From assembly GCF_041260155.1 (NCBI RefSeq), contig NC_091944.1, positions 13,989,772 through 14,053,771 on the forward strand: a DNA stretch of 64,000 nt. Reading direction: 5' to 3'. Shown piece after piece: positions 34,301-48,700 of this stretch. Origin of the DNA: Ptychodera flava. Taxonomy: Eukaryota > Hemichordata > Enteropneusta > Ptychoderidae. The notes under the pieces are model-generated. The model did not search any database. It was given only the letters and a program-made list of their open reading frames with translations, and had not been told where the DNA came from. Made by a program: the position numbers and the translations under genes. Position 1 is the stretch's first letter. Every line of letters begins with the position of its first letter.

Positions 34301-36960
34301 CAAAAAAAAAAAAATCACATTGGAAGGGAGGCACACCAATGGTTTTGCATGTCACATGTAAAATTAGTTTAACGTCTTCTGTAGTGTAACTTCTTGAAAA
34401 GTAAACTTCCTATGAGTTCTGTCATTAGAATACTTTTAGCATCGGAAAAAGCTCTTGTGATGTATTTAAGACATCAGCTTTTTTCCCCACTCCCTCTGGG
34501 ATGTTGAAGTGCCTCTCTTTGACTTGCTAAAGCGACCGGTGTATAATCAGCATTACTCACAATCTCCGACAGGTCATGTTGACAGAGCAAATAATCAATT
34601 CATGGATGTTTCGGTGCTCGAAAGGGCTTACAGGACACTGCAGTTAACATACCATTACGGGAAGGCTCCATTAACTTAGGAATACCCTACTTCCCTAGAG
34701 GATCAATTTCACAGACCTACCTTTCCTACAATGGCACTACAATAGCACCAGCTGGATTAGATAAACATAACAATGGAACATTCACACCTTGGGGATTAAA
34801 AGTCTTCTGTTTGTCACCCGAGTTGCTCAGGCAAGGACTCGGGTTTCAGGTACCATGCAAGTTAATGCAGTCGTCCCCTAATGCAGAACAAACAAAATAG
34901 TTCAAGATTTCTCAAAGTTGCAGCTTCCTTGCTTTGAAGAATGTTTTCTGATATAAAATACCACTGTAATAATATATTTGCAATATAATTAATTGAGCAG
35001 GAAATTATGCCAATTTTTTTAGCCAAATTTATGTTGTGGCCTGTATTTTCAGTTACAAGAGGGAGCATTCTGCCTACCATGCTTTCAGGAGAATAAGCTG
35101 ACAGCTTATACATAAAGAATGGATTTTACTTTTTTACACTTGTGTTAGATTGACAATCACAAAATGTGATATGTGCTTAAAAATGGCATAGTTTCTCTTT
35201 CAAATTATAGTGCTTCTGTAGGTCCGTTTGTGATACAATTAACGCCATCGAAATGCGTTTGTAGACTGAGAAAATAATTACAATCAAAACTACTAATGTT
35301 ATGGTGATTGTTGGTTTGGAAGCTACTCATAATCACAAGTATATCAAAACGTACGTCTGCACTGAAAAATATCTGTAAATCATTAAATAATTGCTCAGAT
35401 TGCACGGCAATGAAAGTCTCGTTCAGGATAGCTCTTCTGAACATTTTGCTCTCATCAGAGTGGCAACCCTGTTTCTTTGTCAGAAACAGTAACCAATTAT
35501 GTCATTAAGTTACGTTGACTGATTTACTCGGCCTCATGATCTTGAATAACATAAAATTGACCATAGGTTTCCCGAACTGCCCTACTCATTATTGTAAGAT
35601 ATAGCAGGGCTATGTATGATAGTGCTCCATCCAATTCTGTCAGAAATCACTTTTAGAATAATATTAATTATATCATTCAGGCTCTTTGTCAATGTCAAGT
35701 TATAATCCTCAAAGTTACGCCTGAAAATGGCTATTCCCTAGTTCACTTTGCAGGGTATGAACGCTATGATACCAGTAGGCCTATAGTGTGTCACCTGATT
35801 TCCTCAATTCCGGAGGCAGGCCCAGAGGTCTTATACTTTCGATTTCCTTTCGAACTTAGAGGGCGCTATAAATTGTCATAAGAGAGTAAAGTTTGTAATT
35901 TGCAGGAAAAGACGAAAACATAGCTTTTGCCGCAAATACGAGTAAGTCCGTTAAACAAGACGATGGTCACGTCTCCAAAATGAAGTACTACACATACTTG
36001 TCTTCCATTGTCAAAATAATATGAATATTAAAAAGCGCCTTTTCATATCTTGACCTTTCACCTCGAAGGAAGTGTTGTAGATGCAACATGGCGACATAGC
36101 AACATCAGGAGCAGAGCGTACCGGAATGGCAATAATAGAATTGCGTACTTACAAAGCCGCCATCAGCCTAGTGAATCTAACAAGCCAAAGGGTTAGTTAG
36201 CCAGCTTGTAAATGCGTCGCTATACCATAAATTTATCTTGAAGAGTATCGTAAAATCCACTCGAGACCGGTCGATTCTGACACAGGTAAGCAAGTCACAC
36301 TGGCCGCAGGTTGAGCCTTGCATTTTGTTGCGTAAAGCATTGGCAGTAGAGCGGCGGCTCTGCCTTCATTGCGTGAAGGATGTGATGTGACACTCTTTTG
36401 AGCTCGATCCCGCGGGCTTTCTCTTCGTCATGAATTCGTGTCCCAGTCTCTACTTTCCCAAATTCCAGTAAGCCTGTTATAGGAACGAAGGAAGGCAGTT
36501 TCACCAGTATAAATGGTTTACGGGAGAGGTCAATGGTGTGACACTGGCAGTTTTATGACATGATAATCCCAAATTATTTGATATGATTATCATTCTTCCT
36601 ATTAAAAAAAAACCACGTGAAATGGTACTCTAGCCTAAACGTGAAAAAAGGTGAGTGTGAATACATTTCTAAAACAAAACGACAAAACTAATTTTATCTT
36701 CAAACGGGCTCTACTTACTTGCCAAGACTTGGCAAGAGTTACACTATACAGAAGAATTACAGGCTGGAGAAAATTGTTGGTTTGCACCACAAACCAGCTC
36801 TTTCTTTCAATCAGAGAATTCTTCCGACAGAGAGAATGTTTAGAAAACTTAATTGAACGGGCTTTACTGCCAAGATCACTCCAATGAGGAGTGATGACGA
36901 TGGCGATTAATAACACTGATAATAATAACAACAGCAACAGCAAAACCTCAATTAGCTGTG
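31364..36960. other. Noncoding stretch between the divergent LRR-death and ROCO-MBT genes
   Basis: No ORF with convincing coding features. The stretch must hold the promoter of the minus-strand gene. A candidate untranslated exon at 33082-33118 has good splice sites (CCTACTGTAG/ and GTAGAG/GTAAGA). A minus-strand ORF at 36295-36504 in a GC-richer patch is unassigned. Confidence 0.4.
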
Positions 36961-36962
36961 AG

Positions 36963-37296
36963 TCCATAGCTGTTGTGTTTTTGGACGGGATTTCTGCCTT
37001 TTAAGGGCTGGTTTTGACTTTTACGTTTTGTGGTGGCGGGGTTAAAAACACAAAAAGTCAAAACCAGCCCGTAAAAGGCACAGGTGCGTGGAACGTTTCG
37101 TAGATAGTCGTCAGATGGGAAGTGACTGACACTGTGAGGCTGAAGGCCGAACCTCGGTACTGTATAAGAAAGGAGGTTCGGCCTTCGGCCTCACAGTGTC
37201 AGTCACTTCCCATCCAACGACGATCTACGAAACGTTCCGTGCGCCTGTGGTAAAAGGCAGAGATCCCGTCCGAAAACACCACAGCTATGGACCCAC
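36963..37296. repeat. Nested palindromic (foldback) element
   Basis: The outer arms pair over roughly 120 bp: GTCCATAGCTG to GCCTTTTA plus GAACGTTTCGTAGAT to GGCCGAACCTC on the left, matched inverted on the right. The left arm alone carries an extra inner hairpin of about 85 bp (GGGCTGGTTTTGACTTTT against AAAAGTCAAAACCAGCCC). The central loop is only about 25 bases. Confidence 0.85.
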
Positions 37297-39101
37297 AGCT
37301 AAACCTCAATCAGTGACCAACTGCACTTCATGTGTATAAAAATGGCAGTCTTTGTCAGTTAAACCAATTATCTACAATAGAAGTATTGAATAAAGAAATC
37401 AACAATATAGACAATGCAATTTTAAAATCCTATAGTTACAACTTGCTGAAATTTTTGCATCTTCTCGATTGAAAATTTCTAAAATTGAATGCTATTTCAG
37501 GTAGGACATCTCCAGTGTGTGGTAAATTAATGGCAGCAAACTCCTTGCAAATATTTCACTCCAGCGCCCCCGCCCCCAAGTCGATTGTAAATTCTCTGAA
37601 GTGAGGGAAATAATGCTGAATCATTCCTGTTTTTGAATTTTCAAAATTTGAGCAGTTTGTTTTTCTGTTCACACGTGTGATGTTGACGTATATCGAGGGA
37701 TGTACCAATTGTTGCTGGCCAATTACATTACAGTTACGCATTCATAACCCAATTTGCAATGGTAGCATTCACGTGAAAAGTGCCCAAGCTATTGAACTAC
37801 CCTGTGAACTATGGTACATCGGCAATATGATCTGTCTCGGAGTCTCACAGTAAAATTGACATGCTTTGTGTTTTGCCTCTTATCTGCTTCCCGTTTTTCA
37901 TATGAGACTGTCTGTCATTGCTCCCATACTAATTTGTAAGGTGTGAAAATCATGAAGAGATATTACATAATCGCTTCAAGGAGACCTATTTCTTTGCTTT
38001 GCTTTCAGCTTTGATGTAGTGTAATGTTTTTCTTAAATGTGAACTTCCCTATGCAAATGTAAAAAAGCCACGCTACTGATTGGACGTGCCATGTTTGGTC
38101 CCAGAATTCCATAATTTTGCCATGTTTCAGGCATTCATTGTCATTAAATCTTGCATATGAGATCTGTGAATATATAGCGACTAATCTTGAGTCGCAAATA
38201 AACTGAAAACATGTTCCGTTTTTGTTGGAGAAGGCATATGTTTCAATGTGTTTCCTATACAACCATTTGGCCCCTCTTTGCATATGTCACAAAAGTGTCC
38301 ATCATGATTATTCAAATTTATCATAAGGTCACAGCCATGCTATGAGAATTCAAAAACTCCTGCTCAGTGTATGCAAATGACTGCGTCATCAGTAAACCCC
38401 CTATGGTGCACCCACGGTCCTGTAACTTCCCATTTAAAGGACTAAAAGTTGCCTCTGTTTTTCTGTATATCCACCAACTACATATATTCCAATATGACTG
38501 ATACTTTCAAATTTTTATATTTATTCCTTGGATCAAACTTATTTTCCTTGTGTGCTCCCTTCAAAACTACCAAGTATTATGGCGTGTCAACATAGCGCAT
38601 TGTTAGCATTGACTATTTAATAGTATTAAATTCAAGTTGTGACAGAAATTATAATTATTACAATTACAAGGCACCAGGTGAAGTCAGTTAGACTCTATTG
38701 ACATTTACCAAATACTTGGTATTTCAACATGCAACATATTCTTGATCCAGGTAACTGAAATACTTAAAGGACTTTAAAGTTATCCTTTTTTTACACAGTT
38801 TTGTGATGTATTGGTCCAACAGCCATATCGAAAACAATAGGAATGTATATATCTTGCAGTCTTGAAGGGGATTAAAAAAAAAATGTTTGTTAAATGCAAC
38901 GCCACTTTGCAGTGATGTCATAAATACCAATATGAGAAAGAGAACACTGTTGGATCTGTGGCACATTGTATACAGTATAGGCATTATTATACTGACACAG
39001 AAGGAAGAGATAGGGCTGCACTAAGGAGGTCTATATCATGAAACTGGAAACCCTTAACTGTAATAGAAGGTTCAAGTATTTTCTCCATATTTTACAGCAA
39101 A

Positions 39102-39708
39102 ATGAAGAAAGCAATGAAAAAAAAGAAGGCAACGCCGTTCAAAAGCCAGGCACCAGTTCCTAACTTTGAAGAAAGTCAACAGGCCGTTCAGCAGTCCTAT
39201 TTTGACACCAGTAATTTAGGCAACGTACCTGAGAGCAATGTGTCGTTTGAGGAGCCCATTCTGCAGAGTAATGTATATGAAGAAGCCCCCGTCCAACAGA
39301 GCAATAAAGCGCCATCCAGATTTTCCATTGCCCCTCAGTCTCATGGAAATGAGAATCACCATCTGCAACATTTTGTTCCGCCGCCACCACCACCAAGACC
39401 ACCATCCCTGGCACGAAAATCGCAACCTCCGCTGACAGAACGACCGCAGAAATCCAAAGGTCCTCTTTTAAAGTCCAAAGCAAGACCACCCCCGCTGAAA
39501 CTTAAGAAAGCAGCTGTTTATGAGAGTGATGATGAGGACGATGACGATGACGAAGATTATGATGATGATGAGCAGTTGTTCTCCATTAACACTTCAAATA
39601 ATGTTCCACCGCCACTGCCTTTCAGCGCTGGTGACTTAAAACAGGCAAAAGTTAAAATTGGTAAAGCGGTACAATTGAAAGAATTGAGGCAGCAAGCTTC
39701 TAAAACAG
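39102..39708 (+). CDS. ROCO-MBT exon 1: proline-rich, acidic N-terminus
   Basis: The ATG follows a likely acceptor (ATTTTACAG/ at 39097), so an untranslated first exon probably lies upstream. Residues 2-9 are lysine-rich. PPPPPPRPP at 93-101 and PPPLPF near 169-174 are SH3/EVH1-type ligands, and an acidic run of Asp/Glu covers 141-157. It ends AAACAG/GTGAGA in phase 1. The segment looks disordered. Confidence 0.85.
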
Positions 39709-42700
39709 GTGAGAAAGAGCAATAGATGCTATTTATCAAATGCGAAGATCTCACTACATCGCAGACTGTGTTCAAGATGGCATTCTTCATGAGTTGTATG
39801 TCTGATGGTGCTTAATGGTTCTCTTAAATGACAATAAATTTTGAATGTATCGTAACTGTCATTGAATTTCATATATATATGAGGTATCACAATCGTTTTG
39901 TATTCCAGAATGTGCTTTACAACCAATTGCATTTTAGTGTATCAACAAACTGATAAGAACAAGAGTAAAATCTATGTGATACAGTCTTTCCTCATAAAAT
40001 GTAATAAAAAAATCGTCGACCATATCGATCTTACTGTTATACCAGATGAATTTTACGCTTGTTCAGTTTTTTGATACACTGAAATGCAATTGGTTGTACG
40101 TTTAGAATGTGTTCATCTTGAACATCAATATCTTTAAACATTTCAAATCCGTGTAAATTGTAGATTGTAAGTTATTTTTCACTGATGTGGATATTTGAAA
40201 TGTGTAAGGAGCTTGGAAACTTCTGTTATAAGGAAACTCACTTAAATCAAAAGATAAGAATATGATCATTGTTTTGCCCTTTTTTCAGTTGATTTTACCA
40301 GGGTGGACCTACTACGAAAACTCGACGCAGATGTCACCAGTTATATTCCAATTCATAGGATGATGGTAAGAGACCAATTTTTTTTCTACCTCTGCAGGTG
40401 TTTCATGTTACATTCGTAGACTTCACTGAGTATTTCTGTGACATTTGCAGACACCTCTCCTTGTGAGGAAGGGTATACAATATTGAACAGCTATACAGCT
40501 TTGTACCGACCACCTTGGTCTACTTTTTCCAGCTTTTCCAGAAAAGTGCTTTAGTATTTGACTCTTGTATTGAAATGGGTCATTTTTGGTCCTGTTTTTC
40601 TTTGGCCAAGTTAAAAATTATGGCAAGGAACCTCCCTCCGACCTCAGAAACAGATCTGTACAATTTCATATTCAAGTTTCATATCATATATAGCACACTT
40701 GTAGGTTAAACCAGGGAGAATACGAACTCCTTTCCTTAACACCTGTGCAGTTACACTTTAACCCTTTTACCACAATGGTTTGGCCCAACCCACTATTATC
40801 AATGGTGAGTGTGGACCTGTTGAAAGGAAATTGAGGGTGAATAGGTTAAAGGTATACAGTCACCTGTAATCTAAATATGCCCATATATGGTCAAAGGGGT
40901 GTTCCTTAGTATTCAAAATGCCCATATGAGGGCGCTGTTTTTAAAAAGTGGCCACCCGCTTAAAATCTGTGATTGGTTAGATTTTCTCTTTCCATGGTTA
41001 CTGTGGCAAAATTAGAACAAGTGACAGTGTACCTTTAAGAAATACCCAATGTGGCTCTAAAATATTTATGCAACATTGCACATGATGCTAAGTTTGATGT
41101 TTCTGATCTGTATACAAGTCTGTCATCATTTCTGTTTATAACGGAGGTCAACTTTTTTAAGATAAAGCAACAGTTTCAGAGGATTGTAGTGAAACATATT
41201 CAACCCAAAAATGCTGACAACAGTTTTTCCCTGGGTTCCATTCAAAATAAAATTAATCCTTTGTAAAGATTAATTCTTCTTTACGAAGTTGAATTAGTTG
41301 AACGGCTCTTTTATACCCATGACATGTTTCCCAAAGATATGAGAAACTCAAGATCTAAACAGCTACCTGTAGTATTAATGTAGTTCACACCTTAAAAGTG
41401 AAAGACTTGAACTTTTACTCAAACTTTCCTCAATGAAACCATCAACTGTACTTTTACCAAATCAATGATAGAAATAAAGGGTCACTGAGAAAAGTTTGGT
41501 GCTAGAGAAATATATCACCATAAATTTACTAACATTTGGAATTCAAAATGGCTGCTGTCCCTATGTTGTAACTCTATGGGAAAAAGTAAAATGTTTGATA
41601 TTTTGAAAAACTAAGACAGTGAAAGTGTTTCTCTCTTCAAGAGCTTTAAAATGAGCACCCACGTGTGGTAGATCAGAAAAGAATCATAAAAATTTTGAAG
41701 TCTGAATGTCTGTCCCAGAGGCATATTCTACCTTAATAAGTATACGGTAAAATCGTTTTTAAATTTGTATAAAAATTAACACATCCAGTTTCACATGAGA
41801 ACATCTACATTCAGATTATTGATGGGACTTGAGCAGACGACTTGTAAAAATCATACAGAACTTGCAGAAGGTAGTTTAATTTCCAAATTCATCATAAATG
41901 TAGCTTATTGCAAACAAAACCAAATTCAGTAATTATTAAGGTAGCGGTAAAGGCTATTTTTGCACCAATTCTTTTCTCAGAGTTAATGTCAAGTTTCAAG
42001 TGTTAGAATCAAGATATTTAGTTCAAATTTTCAGGATAACTCCCTTAGTTAATACTTTCTCCAAAGAATATAAAAATTGTATATTTGTAGCCATGATTTT
42101 GAAATATGACACCAATCAATATTAAAATTTAATTTTTCATATTTTTTTACATATTTTAATTTAATAATATATTAATATTACCAAATTAGTTATAAATATG
42201 TTGACACTATTAATTGTAAGATTTGTACGGCAGGATTTGTAAATAAAATTTGTTTTTATGATTTTACATGGGTTTACATATCAAAAAATTATTAAAAATT
42301 CTTTCAAATTTCAAAATGTGATTTTTCAAAAAGTACTTCAAATACAGGAAAATTGTGCCGTACAAATCTTATCTGTAACCTTGTTAATAGGCTGTAAAAA
42401 TTCCATGTCCATATCTCATTTCAAAGGTTGGATTAAATTGGTATAAAATTATGTAGGAAAACTATTATTCTGTTAAAAATGTTGAAAACAAGCCATATTT
42501 GCACCCCTCTTTTGAAGTCACAGAGCAGTCTTTTTGGTTAATCTCACTTTTGACACCTCTTTGACACTCAAAGAATCTAAAAATGCATTTATAATGACAG
42601 TCACACATTCTGAATGCAAACACTGCCTTGTCAAACTTTCCTGAAAAACAGTAAAAAATGACTTTCCCTTTTCAAACATTTTTTTAAAAGCTAGGGGACC

Positions 42701-45700
42701 TCTACCATAGTTAATACACTAAGGACTCCCCAACTTCCTCTTATTTGGTCAGTTTTTCAAAAGTTTCAACAGGCTATAACTCTGCAATGCCTATGACCCC
42801 AAATGTCTAGTTTTTTTATTCCACAGAGAATGTTGACTACTTTCATGTTTTAATAGTTTTATTGAAGTTTATAACTGACGCTCTAGCCTTTACCGCTACC
42901 TTAAGTTTAATGATAGTTCCAATAGTTCAGTGGTACAAATACAGAGCTGAGTAATGAAAGCCCTCCAAAACTATTCTTATTAATTTACACATGAATTTTC
43001 TCATAAGCATAGTCTAAAGTTTGCAAGATAAAATTAGCTAAGAAATTAATCAATAATTTTACAATATTTTCCTTCAAACTGAATATTTGGCATTTGAGAA
43101 ATTTACACAAGTACTTATCTGATAGAATGGTTTACCATACTGTATTTGGTAGATTGGTTGGATCATATGTGTTGTTCAGTTTATTTGCATTTGCAGTTAT
43201 AACAATGAAAATAAAGAGAGTTACATTTTTATTTTAAGCAAAGTTTTCAAATCCGGTTCTTGTTAGTTTTTGTAAGATAACTTGAATTTCACGCTAAAGG
43301 AGAGACAAATCCCTGGTATTAAAGAACCATTGAGTCACATAATTTGAATGTTTGACTAAGAGGGAAGGATGTCACTGAATGGAACAGCTTATCTTGCGTA
43401 AGGTAGTATGCACCTCGAAAGTGAAAGACTTAAGCAATTGCTCAAATTTTCTTCAATGAAACTATTAACCACACTCTTACTAGAGAATAAATATCAGGAG
43501 TCACTGTGCAAAGATTAATACTGGAGAAACAAATTACCTGACATTGGGAATTCAAAATTAGCTGCCATTTTTGTGTTAACTCTCTGGGGAAAAATAAAAT
43601 CTTTGATTTTCAGAAAACAAAAGCTATAAACTGAGCCTTAACAAGTGGGTAGATCAGAAAAGAATTGTAAAAATTTGAGAGTTCGAATAGCATTCCCCGA
43701 GCACATTCTAGATACCTTACCTGCAAAAATGAAAAAATCTCTTTTGAGTTGATGTTACTGTAGTTAGCGTTAATCAGTGGTGGGTTCATGGTTAGGGAAT
43801 TGTATATACAGAACAATATTTTATGTAATTCTGGTGGTAATCTGAAACAGAAAGTTTCAATTTTTGCTCAAAATTGTTCCTCAAGGAAGCTCTCATGCGT
43901 TTTCTTTTGTGATCATGCATGAATAAAAAATCAAGTCACTGTACAAAGTATAAGCATGGACGATAGAAGTGAGAAAACAACCTACCCAAAATTTAACAAT
44001 ATTTGAAATTCCAAATGCATTAACACTGTGTTAATGCCAAGGGGAAAATTAAATTTTTAATATTCACTAGAAACAAGATGGTGTAAACTTTATTAATGTA
44101 CTCCACACGCTCCAAAGTGAACAACATAAGCTACAGACCAGCACAGTAATTAGAGTGTTAGAATATTGGAATGACCCGATGTGCATTGTGCACTTTATAC
44201 AGCAAATTCATAATTATAGAATTTTAAGAACAGCATAATCAATATCCAAGTTCCAAACTAGTATGGCTTCTCTGTCCTGTACCATTCATGCATTGTGCAG
44301 GAGATTCTAAGAAAATAAGTATTGTCTGGTATTAAGATTGTTCAGTAAGTGTCATAGTCTGGCAGAGACCCTGCGATTCGCGTTCTTCCCAGTGTCAGTC
44401 AGTTTGAACACGCGCGCGCCCTTCAGAGACGCGACGCGAATCCCAGGGTCTGGACGTTCTTGCAAGCGACCGGTCGGATTTCTGCCTGATCCGGGTACTT
44501 TATAGAACTCCACACATCCGTTAATCAAAACAAAAAATGACAAGTACCTAGCCAAATGAAATGAAAAATGAAAAATAAAACATACCGCGTAAATAGGTCT
44601 ACCAGCTACTAGTATATATTCTCTCCGCCCGGTTAGATAGGTGTTTCTTTTGACGTCACTACCTTATGAATATTCATATACTTGCAAGAACCGACAGTCG
44701 CTGTGTCTGGCAGCGCGTGCTCACAGTACAGCTGCTCAGCGTAGCCTTCGAATGCAGGCCCAACTTTGGCGCGCACAAAACAAGGCACAGCGACTGTGGA
44801 GAGTCCATAAGTGTCAGTAAACATACTGAGTATAACATTGTGGTGTTGCTATGCACTGAAAAGTCAACACTGTTACAGATTGTACCAGACTTAAAGTGTC
44901 ACCCGGTCAAAATGTCTTTGATATTTTCTTTGTCTCATGATAGATTTGTAAACACATGAGCATAACCCGTCACAAACTAAATTTTTCTGTCAAAATCTGC
45001 CATTGCTGTAGATGAGACAGACAGCTGTTCTTAAGAGTGTGGCTGGTGATGTTTGCACAGTGGGAATGAATTATATCCTAGTACTTTCATAGGATCAAGT
45101 GAAGCAGAGCCTGTTGACAACATCTTATACCCTACCTACATACATACACATTGCTAGGCTGACAAAATTTAAAGCCAAATGTCTCAAAAATTCTCACTAC
45201 TGATTTTGACCTCGAGAAAAAATTCGTCTTCTTGCATTTAGCAACAATTATTGCTCACTATTCTTATTTCACAATATTTCCAATCACAAAAAAATTTGTG
45301 ATATATATTCTACTGCCGTAAGCCAATGGCACCCTGTATATATTATCTTTGACTTTTCATCCATTATCCATCCATAGGGTTACCATTTTTGAAAGTATTC
45401 TCATAAACTTTTACTGATTAAACAATTTTCCACAAGGTTCATTGGATTTGATATGTCATAAGTTTAATATACCAATCAAGAATTAGAATTTGAACTTGAA
45501 TTTCTCTTATTTTTTTAAAGATGCCACGGCCATAAGAGAGAGGAATAATCAAAATTAGACTGTGTATGACTGTACTAACATTCTAATAAACTCTTAATAA
45601 ATGTAATTTGTTCCTTTGTGAAGCTTTAAAAATGTCTTTTCAAAATGTCTTTTTCTTCAAGTTAGTCCAAAGGATACTTTGTACTCTATAAATTGAAAAT

Positions 45701-48700
45701 ATGAAGGTTATTTATTGTCACAATAACACAAAAATTTCAAGATTTTTCCAAATTTTTTTATTGACAGGAGGTGGCCAAATCCAGCATGCCTGGCAATGTG
45801 ATGAGAAGTAAAATGAGTTTCTACGGCATTGAGCAAACAACGGACATGGTGATCAAGACTTGGCTCGACAACTGGGGTCAGGATAAATCTTCACATCTGG
45901 TCAGTCTCATAATGCATGGCTGTGTCAACATCACTGATGATTCTGTGGAATGGATCGCAAAGGCTTGTCCAAACCTGGAAACCGTGAGTCTTCCACTTCA
46001 GTACTGCCACATATGACCAAAGTACTGATATTGCACACATTTAACCATTTGAGCGCTGTAATTTTCTCCTGCCAAAATTTTTAATAGTGCAAAATTTTAA
46101 CAATTTTTATGAATTTTTCTGTAATTTTTAAAATAATTTTGGATCAAATGGACATCATATTTCATTGGCTACAGTTTTTCCTCAAATTTTTGGCAAAAAT
46201 CTGAGAAAAATTGACTGGGGTTTATTTTATATAGGGGACAAAAATAGACTTTGGCACTCAAAGGGTTAACTCTTTCACTACCATTTTCTAGTATATGGGT
46301 TAGTCCATCCCTTTGAAAACAATGGGATATTCCAAAGATTGAAGGTAAAATGGTTGAACATGAATATTAATGAGCATAAATATGCATTCTGCTTTTAATA
46401 TTTCTTAAGAGTGTTAATAAGTCTGATTAATGAGTCTAAATGAGATCAAAATGTCAACTTTACACAGTGTAACATGTTGTCATGGTGATCAATTCTCCTC
46501 ATCTTTATCCCAGGTCATCTTCAGTGGATGTAGAAATCTCACAGACCGATCTCTGATGATGCTGCTGAGTAAATGCACCAAGTTAGAGTATGTGTCATTG
46601 GTCGGTACAGCCATCACATCAATTCCTGAGGCTGCTGGGTCCCTCAAATACCTCAGTATCAAAGGATGTCCGATACACACTCCCATGAAAGACCTGCTGG
46701 AGCCAAAAGAGGTTGATGTGGCCACTTATGTCAAAAATTATTATCAAGGTAAACAGAATAGCGTTAATCGCGATTTCAGGTTTGTTTACTAAATATAGTT
46801 GCACGCGCGTGACTTTCGGACAACTGCCTAAAATTCAGACAAATTTTGTTGTTACATGCGCTGCTGTTATTGCAGCTTGTAGACTGAGCCATAAATTCAT
46901 ACGAATAAGTGTGACTTTTAGTAGCGATTGTAACACTAGCAGATTTTATTTTCCTCGTTTATATGGAAAAATGCGGACAAATATTTATTTATGCATATAA
47001 ATGAGAAAAAAGTGACATCTTTTGCGATCAGCGCTATTAAAGATATTTGACATCTTTGTTTTGGTGCAGAAGTAGGTAGAATATACAATATTACCAGCAG
47101 CAAGGCTTAGTGCAAATTGACCTGGCTGGTAGTCACAGATTTGGCTGGCTACTCTCCAAACATGTTCTCAGCCATGAAGGGTGGCAGATTTGACCCTGTC
47201 ACACCATTGTTTGGCTCAAAACCATCGTTATCAAATCATTTGTGATTCTGGACCTGCATGTTTACAGAAACTTTGAACAATTTTGTAGGGGCTCATTTTG
47301 AAATATATAGAGCTAAAAAAACGTTTTCACTGGCTTCGTTTTGTGAAAATCAGGAATTTGATTTTCTCCCATAGAAATAAAACAGGGATGGCAGCCATTT
47401 TGAATTTCAAATACATTGGTAAATATGCGTAAATATGTTGGGTATTTATTAATCCCCATGGACACCGTCCAGGGGGACTTATAGGTTTGGTCATGTCCGT
47501 GCATGCGTCTGTCCGTCCGTCTGTCCGTCCGTCCGTTCACGCAGATATCTCAGAGATGCCTGGAGCGATTTCATTCAAACTTGGTACAAGGATTACTTCA
47601 TATGTCATAAAGATGCACGTCGATTTGTTTTGTGATACGATCCAATATGGCTGCCAGGCGGCCATTTTATTACACTTTTTTCATGTACAGAGCCATAACT
47701 CAGGCATGTTTCAACTGATTTTATTCAAAGTTGGTACAAGGACATTGACCAATGTCATAGATATGCACGTCAATTTTTTTTGTGATACGATCCAATATGG
47801 CCGCCGTGCGGCCATTTTCTTACGATTTTTTCATGTACAGAGCCATTACTCAGGCATGTTTCAAGAGATTTTATTCAAACTTGGTACAAGGACATTGACC
47901 AATGTCATAGCTATGCACATCAATTTGTTTTGTGATACGATCCAATATGGCCGCTGTGCGGCCATTTTGTTACGAATTTTTCATGTACAGAGCCATAACT
48001 CAGGCGTAACTCAACCGATTTTATTCAAACTTGGTACAAGGACATTGACCTATGTCATGCACATGCACATTGATTTGTTTTGTGATACGATCCAATATGG
48101 CCGCTGTGTGGCCATTTTATTACATTTTTTCATGTCCAGAACCATAACTCAGACATGTATCAAGCGAATTTATTCAAAGTTGGTACAAGGAGATTGACCA
48201 ATGTCATAGATATGCACATCAATTTTTTTTGTGATACGATCCAATATGGCCGCCTTGCGGCCATTTTCTTACGATTTTTTCATGTACAGAGCCATTACTC
48301 AGGCATGTTTCAAGAGATTTTATTCAAACTTGGTACAAGGACATTGACCAATGTCATAGCTATGCACATCAATTTGTTTTGTGATACGATCCAATATGGC
48401 CGCTGTGCGGCTATTTTGTTACGAATTTTTCATGTACAGAGCCATAACTCAGGCGTAACTCAACCGATTTTATTCAAACTTGGTACAAGGACATTGACCT
48501 ATGTCATGCACATGCACATTGATTTGTTTTGTGATACGATCCAATATGGCCGCTGTGTGGCCATTTTATTACATTTTTTCATGTCCAGAACCATAACTCA
48601 GACATGTATCAAGCGAATTTATTCAAAGTTGAAGGAGATTGACCAATGTCATACATATGCACATTAATTTGTTTTGTGATATGAATTATATATTCGAAAT

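Noticed and set aside
36295-36504. 69-residue minus-strand ORF in a GC-richer patch
   Set aside because: No family recognised, no supporting splice sites; it remains possible but unsupported.
47487-48667. Long ORFs of 236 and 170 codons on the plus strand
   Set aside because: They run through 150-bp tandem units; the unit length is divisible by three, so the frame stays open by chance and the peptide is itself a 50-residue repeat.
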